In this document: piece by piece, positions 51,560 to 61,800 of the stretch
Layout: each line of letters opens with the position of its first letter
Numbering within the stretch: position 1 is the stretch's first letter
Assembly (NCBI RefSeq): GCF_047495875.1
Contig: NC_092462.1
Span: 29,590,523-29,654,522 of the forward strand
Source: Pithys albifrons albifrons
Taxonomy: Eukaryota; Chordata; Aves; Passeriformes; Thamnophilidae
Length of the DNA stretch: 64,000 bases
Direction: 5' to 3'
The notes under the pieces: model-generated
Databases searched by the model: none
The model's input: only the letters and a program-made list of their open reading frames with translations
Told to the model about the DNA's origin: nothing
Translations under genes and position numbers: made by a program

Positions 51560-52850
51560 ACCGGCAGCTTTCCCCGGGTGTGTAGCGAGGGTCTGCAAAG
51601 CCCCGTGACTCGGGGACATCTCTGCGGTTTGGGTGATGCCCCCACTTTGCCTGGTGGGAGGGGGTTCCTTTCCCAGGCAGAGACAGGTGCCTTATCCTCT
51701 CACCGGGCTGTTTTCCTCCTCGGCCGCTTTCCTCCCTCTCCTTGTTGTGCTGCAGCGGCTCTTTGGCAGCCCTCAAGGTCGAGGACCGTCGGCGGGCAGC
51801 GGGGTGCTGCGCGCAGCCCGGTGTTTTCGGAGGGTGCTCCCACGTTCAAGGCTGCCGCTGCCTTCCCACGCCCGGCGCAGGTGCCGCGGGCCCGGTTCTC
51901 ACGGCCGGCTCTCACAGCAACCCCCGCCCGGCGGGAGCACACAGGCGAGGCGGGGGGAACCGGGGGACCCCCTGCGCCCCCCAGCTCTTACAGGCGGCGG
52001 GTACCGAGGGAGCCCGGCCCGGGGCCGAAGCTGTCCCGCCCGAGGCCAGCGATCCCCCTGCCCGATTCGGGGGCTGCCCAGGGCAGCGCAGCGCAGCCCC
52101 CGCGCCGGCGGGGCGGGCCGGGGTCTCTGCGGGCGGCGGGCGGTGCCCGCAGTGCCCAATGGCCGCCCGCGCCAGGGCATAAAGGCGGCGGCCGCAGCTC
52201 CGCGCTCCCTGCGCCGGCCGGACCCCCGGAGCCTCCCCTCCCCGCCGCCGCCATGGGCCGCCCCCCGCCGCAGCTCCGCCTGCTCCTCGCCCTCCTCAGC
52301 ATCCTCCTGCCGTCGCTGCTGCCGCTGGCCGGGAGTGCCGCCGGCACTGGGACCCGCCGCGCCCGTGAGCCACGACCGAAGGGGGCGGCGGGGGGGAGGT
52401 CTCTGCCCTGTTCCGAGGGGTGCCGTGGGTGTCCGCCGTATCAAGGCTGCTTGCTCATCCCCCCGCAAAGGGCTATGGCCGCGGGCGGGGCTGTGTCCCT
52501 GCCACCGAAGGCGTCCCTGTTCTCCCCATCCCCCGGTGATGTGTCCCTGCCCTCTGTTGCATCCTACCCACCCTGACAGTAAGGGGCTCCCTGCGCCCCG
52601 AGGAGCCCTGTACCGCTGCGTAAAGGTTTTGGGGGTCCCTGCCTTCGCTGAGCGGGGTCGGGAGGGTGGAGTTCTCCCTCCAGCCCCGCAGGAGGTTCGG
52701 GGTACCCTTGGCTGCGCCCAGTCCCTCCCCACCGCGGGGCTGTGCTGGGACCCCCACGCGGGAAGCTGTAGGGGGAAGGTGCGGGTGGATGTTCGGTGCT
52801 GCTGCCCCGGCTGATCCCGGGCCGCGCTCCCTCTCGCCCGCAGCGGCCGC
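51560..52850. promoter_or_regulatory. CpG island and promoter of the LRP gene
   Basis: A strongly CpG-rich block covers the first exon and its upstream region. Just before the coding start it carries a CCAAT box (52,156-52,160) and a TATA-like CATAAAG (52,178-52,184), about 70-95 bp upstream of the ATG. That would place transcription start near 52,205-52,215. Because stop codons are rare in such GC-rich DNA, long open frames on both strands here mean little. Confidence 0.78.
52253..52364 (+). other. LRP gene exon 1: signal peptide
   Basis: Encodes residues 1-37. A hydrophobic core ([20 protein letters not shown], residues 8-27) follows a short N-terminus and is followed by small residues suited to signal peptidase cleavage. 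The donor is GCCC|GTGAGC, phase 1. The frame stays open upstream of the ATG, so the start choice rests on the Kozak context, the promoter spacing and the signal peptide. Confidence 0.88.
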
Positions 52851-55800
52851 CAGCTCCACGTGCGCTGCCTCGCGCCAGGCCACCTGCGCTGCCGGCTGCA
52901 TCCCCGTTCCCTGGCTCTGCGATGGGGAGCAGCAGTGTCCCGACGGGACGGACGAGCAGTGCGGTGAGTGGGGGAACGCTGACAACTATCCTCTGTCGTG
53001 GGATGGACTGGAGGGCTGCGTGGGCATCAAGGGGCACTGGTGCTCTTGGGGTGGTGCTCTTGGGGCAGGGCAGGCCAGAGGCACTTCACTCTGCTGGTTT
53101 GCCTGTGTGGCATCCTGCAGGGACAAGTGTGCCCCAGAGCTCCTTGGGGATGTTTGTGGCATGGGAACATATCCTATGCCGAGCAAGGCAGCCCTCACCT
53201 GCCAGAGAGCCCTACTGGGGGCTGCTATGGGCCAGCCACTTGGCAGAACCCCTCAGGCATTGCCAACACCTGACCTGTGCCAGGTTGGAAGGGACCCTTG
53301 TGGTTCTGCCATAGGGATAGGTCCCAGTGACTGTGTTGTGTCCCTGCAGATGTTGCCTGTGGTGGGGACCCCCATGTTTGGCAGTGTGACGATGGCCGGT
53401 GTGTTTCTAGCAGCTGGCGTTGTGATGGTGCTGCTGACTGCCTGGATGGCTCTGATGAGCAGGACTGTGGTATGTAATCTCTGCTGGGCAGGAGCTGAGT
53501 GGAGGTGGCTGGGGATGCAGAGCAGGGTGGTGAGTGCTGCGCTGTTTCCTCAGTATGCGGGGCAAAGAAGGTGCAGTGTCCTGGAACCCACCACTGCATC
53601 CCTCACTGGGAGCTCTGTGATCGGCACGAGGACTGTGAGGATGGCTGGGATGAGGAGGGGTGTCCCCAGCAGCCCTGCCTGCCTGGGCAGTGGCAGTGCA
53701 GAAACAGGGTGTGCATCATGGCTGAGTGGAAGTGCAATGGGATTGATGACTGTGGCGATTCCTCAGATGAAGATGTCTGCGGTAAGCAAGCACAGTGGAT
53801 GCTCTTCAGTGGGGCAAGTCCTGTCCAGGCCATATGAGAAGCAGGGAGTACTTTGCTTTCCCAGGCCCCAGCTCACCTTGAGATGGTGGCAAGTTTCCCA
53901 GGAGCCTGATGATACTTTGTGGGACCCATGAGTTTGGGACCCATGGTTTCCCCTTTGTCCACCTGATATTGATCTGCTCTGCTGACATGAGCTATGTGTA
54001 CTTTAGCCCCCTGTCCACCTGGCATGGTGCGATGTGATGAGGGGAAGTGTATCCTGGAGTCCCTGATGTGCAATGATGAGGATGACTGCCTGGATGGCAC
54101 CGATGAGCCCAGCACATGTGGTGAGTTGGGTGTGGCTGCTGGCCGCTGCCTCTGAGGCTTGGGCCTGGGGGGAGCCTCAGAGCTGTCCTGCCTCATGTCA
54201 CCCCTTGCTGTGTCCCTGCAGGTCGGAGCTGCTATGTACGCAATGGGGGCTGTGCAGAGACATGTGCTGACACACACTGGGGAGTGCAGTGCTCCTGTGG
54301 GGCTGGCTGGGTGCTGCAGGCAGATGGGCAAAGCTGTGCTGGTAAGGAGAGGTCAGGGTGCATGTGCTTCATGCACCTGTGGCCTTGGCCACTGAGCAGG
54401 GTCTCCGTGGAGCCAGTACTTCTGTGGGAATGCGTGCCTCTCCCCTGCTCCTGCCCATGTGTCACATCTGGCCCCGCAAAGGCTGTGCCTAGATAATGTC
54501 CCAGCATCAGCTGGTGCATTTTGCAGTGAGGCCCGGGTTCTAGTATCTAAGGAGCCTGCCTGTGGTCCCTGCGGAGCAGTGACAATGCTGTCTGGGGCAG
54601 CTCCTGTGGCAGGCTTCTGACTGCACCTGTCCCTACAGATGTGGATGAGTGCTCCCTGGAGTACAGCCCCTGCAGCCAGCTGTGCAGCAATACCCCGGGC
54701 TCCTTCAGCTGCACCTGTCTCCAGGGTTATACCCTTCGGCATGGCACTGCCTGTGAAGTGACAGGTAAGGTGAGCTTGGGAGCCTGGGCTGGCTGAGGAA
54801 CTGGGCAGTGTCCCCACCTAGCTCAATGAGTGGCATTCCTCTCACCCCGGCAGACAATGCAACACAGATCCTGGTGGCTGTGGGGCAGGACCTGGCCCTT
54901 TTAGATGTACGGACGCAAGCCTATCGGCCCCTGCTCTCCACTGAGACCGAACCCCGTGCCCTGGTGTACGACCTCCTCCGAGAAACCTACTACTGGCTGA
55001 CAGAGGATGGCGAGCTCCGTGTTCACCTGCCGGGGAAAGGCACACAGCCCCTCTATGCAGGTGGGGAGGAGTGGGGGTGCTGGGTGCTGTAGCATGGCTG
55101 AGATGGGTGCTGACAGCTAGCCTGCCACTCCAGTCCTGCCTTTTCTGTACAGAGTAAGGGGCAACCTGTGTTTGCCGCCCAGCCTGGAGCAGGCTGGTGT
55201 ACCTTAAAACTGCTCTGTCTCAGCAGATGTCAGAGAGGTGAACAGCATCTCCGTGGACTGGTTCACAGGGCAGCTGTACTGGGCCAGCAGCCATCCTCCA
55301 GCCATCTGTGCAGGGCTGGGTGATGGCCGGGGTTATGTGACAGTGTTGGGGAAGGACATTGTACCAGAGCAGCTGACAGTGCATCCAGCTGCAAGGTGAG
55401 AAGTGAATGAGCCAGGGTTGGCACAGGCTTCTGGGACTGTGATGCTGGTGCTGACCATATCATGCCTGTTGTGGGCCTGTGGCAGCACTAGTATTATGGC
55501 GTGAAGTGGTTCCTTAGTGCCTGCCCCCAGGTCCCTGTACTGGGTCAACCGTGGACAGCGGGGCCGAACAGTCATTGCTGCAGCTGGCATGGATGGCTCA
55601 AACCGGTGGGAGCTCACAGTGGTGTCCATGGAGGAGCCTGTGGGGCTGAGCCTGGACCATGTGGCTGGCAGACTGTACTGGATCAGCGAGTACAAGGAGG
55701 TAGGGATGAGGGGCTGCAAGGCTTTCCCCCTCAAGGGAGATGATGAGGTGGGAGTTGTAATGGTGGTCCTGGTTCCTCTGTGTCTATGGCCAAGGCATGG

Positions 55801-58800
55801 GAGGGAGCAGGGAGCAGTGCCCAGGTCTGGCATACATCCCTGCACTGGGGAGGGGTGGCACCACCATGGGACCTGTGTCTGTGGGACAGTGCCAGGGTAT
55901 GGGGGTGTCACATGGTTGCCATGCCTTGCTTTGTCCCCAGTCCATCGAGACGCTGCGGGTGGATGGCAGTGGGCGCCACTCCTTTCACACTGTTCTGCGG
56001 AGCCACACGGAGCCACTGGGCCTGGCTGTATTTGAGAGCCGGTTCTTTTGGACTGATGGCACAGAGCTGGTGTCTGCCACCTGGGCCTCTCCCCAGGAAC
56101 ATGCGGTGTTGCTCCGTGCCACTGTCTCATCTTTCGCTGTGCTGCACGCACTGCAGCAGCCTCCCCGTGAGTACCCTGTGGGTGCTGCACCACTGCAGGG
56201 GTGAAAGCACCCCCACTGCATCCCTGGGTGCCAGGGCAGGCTGTGCTGGGTCCTGAAGCTCCGTGGGTCCTGCCCAATGGTTTTACCTGGTTTGGTGACA
56301 AGGATTATGAGATTCAGACAGAGGGAACATATGAGCCCATAGGAAAGCTGCCAAGTCCCATGGCTTTGGGTAGAGCTGCACTCTCTTAATTCATGTGACA
56401 TTGTTACCACGCCTGCCAGCCCATATGCACCCCCAGGACAGTCTGTGGTTTCTGGGGATCGGGATTAACATTGGGGGTCATGGCTGCTTGAGCTTTTAAT
56501 GTTCCACTGTTCCCAGGGGACACCGCTGCATGTGCTCCAGGCCTGTGCAGTCACCTTTGCCTCCTGTCACCTGTGCACCCTTGGGGCTACCAGTGCGCCT
56601 GTCCAGAGGGCCTATTCCTTCTGCCTTCAGGGAAGTGTGCAGGTGAGCAGGGGCTGTGAGGTGGGTTTGGCTCTCTGGGACAGTATAAATCCCTGGCTTT
56701 GGTGGGATGAAGTTCCCAGCACATACCAATGCTGTTAAATTTCTGCCTTGGTTCATGCTGATGACGCTGTCCAGGCCCCCTGGGGCTGTGCTAACACACT
56801 GCCCTTGTACCCTGCAGAGCTGTCCATCATGTATGCATCAGGAAAGGCCATCTCCCTGGTGCATGTGGGCCCTGGAGCACACAGCAAACAGGTGCGGGAG
56901 TGGCAGGAGTCCTTCCACCTGCAAGATGTGGACTGGCAGAGGTCAGTGCTGTATGGGACAGATGACCGTGGACTGCTGCTGCGTGTTGTGGGGCACCCTG
57001 GCAGGAGAGAGGCCATTACGACTGGGCTGCCAGGTGAGACCCTGTGGGGTGATAGAGGGCATACTCCCCTTATTGATGCACCATGAGGCCTGATGATTTC
57101 CTAGGTGCAGAGCACAGTAGTCTGATGGTGCCCAGAGTGGGGCTGTGCCGAGGCAGGGGGCAGCTGGGTGTAGGGGCTGGGAGTCCCAGGCAGAGGAGCA
57201 GAGTCACAGGACAGCCTGGTAACTGCTTTCCTGCCTGCTCTTGCCAAGTCTGCTCTGCCCGTGTGGATATCCGCTCGGGGGACCTGTACTGGCTCGCATG
57301 TAACCGGAGGGACATCGGGGTGATCCGGACAACTGACATGTCCCTGCGCATCCTGCACCGTGCGCGCAGCAGCATCCAGCACCTCTTCTTGGACTGGCAA
57401 CGGGGTGCTCTGTACTGGCTAGCCCGCGGGCAGCCCCTGCAGCAGCTGAACCTGGCTGGGGGTGCTCCGTGGGATGCCTGGAACGAGACCTGGCCTGGAG
57501 ACCTGCCTGCAGCCATGGATAGCAGAGCCTTCAGCATGCTCTGGAGCTCTGCCCAGGGTGAGCCCTAGTGGTATCTGGAGCAGAGTGGAGGTGGTGGATT
57601 TGGGCAGGAGTGATCAGCCATGCCCTACTTACAGCAGCTCATGGGGCAGACTCTCTCCCATGGCTGAGCCACTGGCCTCAGTCATGAGGTCCCTGCCATA
57701 GCTTTGGGTTATGGAGGCACAGGGTGGGACATGAGGGGTGCCTGTGGACCTCAGGTCTTACCATCCCTCTGCCTCACAGGCCTGCAGGCACTAAGTCTGA
57801 CCAAGAGGCAAGCAGTCACCCTGGCACCCAGCTGGTCCCATGGCCTTGTGGCTGCCTTTGAGCCATACCTGGTGTCGGCAAATGGGACGGCTCTGCTGCT
57901 GTGGGACCGGAGGACACTGACCCTTGTGCTGTCTGTGCCAGCAACAGGCGTGCAGGGAGTAGTGGTCTTCGTGGGCTCGGAGCTGCAGGCTGGTAAGAGC
58001 AGCCATGGCTCTATGCCTGGCACAAGAGCTGTATCTGACGGGGCTGGGTGCCCATGCTGCTGAGCTGGGGCAGGGTGCCTGGCTGCTGGTGGCCATGTGG
58101 GGTGTTCTGGGAACTGCCCAGGCTGGGGAGGACACAGCCCCAAATCACAAATCCTCTGCCAGTGCCACCAAGCAAGGGGTCTGCTCTGCCACTCCCTCCA
58201 CCTGTGACCACCACTATGAGAACAACTACAAGCACCACTGCTGCTCATCCCACCACCTCCACCATGAGACCTACACCAAGCAAGACCACCACTTTGCTCA
58301 CCACTACTCCTGCACCAACCAGCAAGGCCACCACCACCCGCCAGTCCGCACCAACCACCACCCGCCAGTCCGCACCAACCACCACCAGCCAGTCCACATC
58401 AACGAAGACCACCCCTGCACCAACCACTTCCTGGACCACACCAACCACGACCTGGACCACACCAACTACTGCCCGGACCACATTAACCAAGACCACCACT
58501 GCGCAGCTGACCATCACTGGCACCACCACCAACACCACAACTCAGACTTTGCCAACTAAGGTCATTGCCCCACGGCCAACTACTACTACCACCCAGCACC
58601 CAACCAGTCCTGCACAAGTAGTGCCATCTACCCCACCCCTCCTGTCTAGCCCTGCTCACCCCAGGACCCCAGTCCTCCATCTGTCCTGTCCTCGCACACA
58701 TGTGTCCTGCCATGATGGCACTGAGTGTGTGGCCCAGGAGTACGTGTGTGATGGAGAGAAAGACTGTGCAGATGGCTCTGATGAGGACGGGTGTGCCCAG

Positions 58801-61800
58801 CTCTGCAACACCCCAGGTAGGAGCCATTCTGCCACCCCTATGCAGTTGGATCACCCTATGCCAGGGCTTCTGGCAGCTTTTTGGTGGGATTGGTGGGAGA
58901 GGGCCTTGGGACAGTTTGACTGTGTCCTGGGCTCTGATGCTTGTCATGTGGCATACTGGTTCCTTCTGAGCTTGACACCGGGCTGGAGGTGCTCTCAGAA
59001 GTGTACAGGGCTGGTCCCACTGCTCATGGTGACCTAGTTGTGGCTGAGCTGAGACTGCTTCAGTTGCCTAGCTGAGGACCTATGCTGCTGGAGATACACT
59101 GGCTAGGAGGGACCAAGCCCTGTAGTGTGTGGCCTTTCGGTCGCTGCGAGGCTGACACAGTGTCTGGTCACCCCAGCTGCCTTCTGCAGGCGGTGTAAGG
59201 CCACTTGTCTCCCCAGGGGCCTTCCACTGCGCAAGTGGAGCCATGTGCATCGGAGCGGGAGAGCGCTGTGATGGGGTGCCCCAGTGCCCCGATGCCTCGG
59301 ATGAGACAGGCTGCTGGAGCCCCACACAGGAGTGTTCCCTGCGCTGTGATGCTGCCACCCGCTGCATCCCCAAGAGTTGGCTCTGTGATGGCCATGCTGA
59401 CTGCCTGGATCGCACTGATGAGCAGGGCTGTGGTGAGACCCTGGGGCTGGATGGGACAGGGGCTTCTGGGGTTGCCTGCCCCACAGGTGGATGCACCAGT
59501 TTTCCTGTGGGTCCAGGAGGTCAGAGGCCATATGCTGCTGAGTGCCATGTCTGCACTGGTGAAATGGGAATGGGGACAATGCTCTAACTCAGCTGTGTCC
59601 TTGCCCGCAGTGCCAAAGGAGTGTGGGCCAGCTGAGTTCCCCTGCCAGAGTGGGCAGTGTGTGGCCCTAGCCCTGCACTGCGATGGTGATCACGACTGCC
59701 AGGATGGTTCGGACGAGGAGGGCTGTGCTGTGCCCCGGCCGCTGCTTTGCCGTGTGGGTGAGGTGACATGTTCCCACAGTGGGGAGTGTGTGCCAGAGGC
59801 CTGGCGCTGTGATGGTACTGCTGACTGCAGGGATGGCACAGACGAGCAGGTGAGCACAGTCCTGGGGACACAACCTGTCCTTGCTTGTGCCCAGGAGGGC
59901 TGGTAGCTGTTTCACCCTCTGCCCTTGCAGGGCTGTCCTTGGGAGGAAGGATGGTGCGGGGACCAGCAGTGGGGCTGCTCCCATGGCCATGAATGCATCC
60001 CTGATGTCTGGCGCTGCGATGGGGAGACTGACTGCACAGATGGCAGCGATGAGGCTGGCTGTGAGCAACACCCTGATTTTATCCCCTCTGTGTCTCACCA
60101 AGGGTTGGCTGGTGGGTTTCCAGCACAGAGGAAGATGAATATGTGTCTGTGCTGAGGTAAAAGAACCCCTGTGCTGGTTGCCTATTCCCAGCATCTATGG
60201 TGGTTCTAGGCCCCAAGTAGCTGTTGTCCCTGTAGGACTAGTGGCCTTTGGATTAATATAGCCTGAAGCCCAGCTACTGGCACAGCTAAATGTGGCTGCA
60301 ATGAGCTCTGCAATGAGTGGGCAGCCTCTGGAAGCAGCTAAATCTGCTCCTGCTGAGCAAAAGGCCTTGGTGGACAATGATTAGGGCAGCCTTCCCCACA
60401 TGTCCCTGCAGGCCAGCCTGCTCCCTGCCGGAGTCATGAGTACCCCTGTGGGCTGGGGGCCTGCCTGAATGCATCCTTGGTGTGCGACGGCCGGCGGGAC
60501 TGCATGGATGGCTCAGACGAGGGGGGGAACTGCTCTGTGCCCTGCCAGAGGTCCTGCACTCATCTCTGCTACCCCTCACCCCAGGGCCCTGTGAGTGCCA
60601 ACAGCCCTGACCCAGGGGCTTGCCATGCCATGATACCCTGGTCCAGCTGCAGGAAGGGAGCCTTGTGTCTGCAGGGTGGGACACTGATGGTCCTTTTGCC
60701 CACAGCGGTGCTGGTGTGGCCCAGGCTATCGGCTTGCCAAGGATGGTCTGTCCTGCGTGGACATAGATGAGTGCACGGAGTGGGGTGAGGAAGCCTGCAG
60801 CCAGACATGCCTCAATGCTGCAGGGTCCTACAGCTGTGGCTGTCTCCCTGGCTACCTGCTGGAGCCTGATGGTCACCTCTGCAAACTCACTGGTAAGTCA
60901 GGGGATGGCCAAGCGCTGCTGAGGATCCCTGACTGCCTAGACTACACCAGGAGCTGGCGGGTACTTGTCCCTTTGTGTCTGCTGCCCATGGGGAAGCTTG
61001 TAGTCCTGTGAATGGCCCTGTCTCCTCTGCCACATTGCCTGCTAGGCCCCACTCAGCTGTGAGCTGATGTTTGCCAGCCCATGGCTGGTCAGAAAATCCA
61101 TCCGCACTATCTGAGAACATCCTGTGTGGTAGGGCTGAGTCCTGGCAGGCTCCAATGCCTGTGAGTGCTGTATTCCCTGCCTGCATGTGCTGGGCCCATG
61201 GGGTCACTAGTGCTGAGCAGGGTCTGGGGGGCTCTGTGTTGCTACAGGACCAGAACCCACTTTGCTGGTGGCCGTGCAGTCAGAGGTGTTGTCCTATGGT
61301 CTGCGGAGTGGCCGTGAGGAGCTGCTGCTGGCCACTGACAAGGATCGTGTCATCTTCTCACTCGACTATGACCTGGTGGAGAGGAAAGTCTTCTGGATGG
61401 ACCTGGCCACAGAGAGCATCCGCTGGCAGGACCTCGACTCGGGCAAGAAAGGCACACTGGTGAAAGGTGGGCTGTAACAACATGGGATTAGTAGAGCTGG
61501 CCACTCTGTCACTGTGCAATCTCCAGGTTGCAGTGGCATGCCAGGCTGTGTTCCTCTGTGTGGAGAGGTTCTAGCTGGGAGCAAGGCTGGGAGAAGCTAG
61601 AGCTCCTGGGATGGAGAGGACCTGGCCTGGAGGCGTTGTGCCAGAAGGCCATGCAGCTGTCACCCCACAGGTGCTGACTCTTGAATGCACTGCAGGTGTG
61701 AGATCAGACTGTATAGCAGTGGACTGGCTTGGGAGGAACCTGTACTGGACAGATGGTGCAGCAGGGCAGGTGCTGGCCACTCGCTTGGGGGCTGCCTGGC

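Noticed and set aside
51503..52576. Long plus-strand open frame of 357 codons across the LRP promoter, with long frames on the other strand too
   Set aside because: It lies in a CpG island where stop codons are rare, on both strands at once. Only the part from 52,253 has a Kozak start, signal peptide and splice donor; the rest is non-coding.
58245..58538. Val-rich minus-strand frame opposite the mucin-like exon
   Set aside because: It is the complement of the Thr codons and has no start context or domain.
58005..58559. His/Thr/Asn-rich frame of 184 codons over the mucin-like exon
   Set aside because: It is the shifted-frame shadow of ACC/ACA-rich codons. The frame joined to exons 15 and 17 encodes the Thr/Pro linker and LDLa 6.
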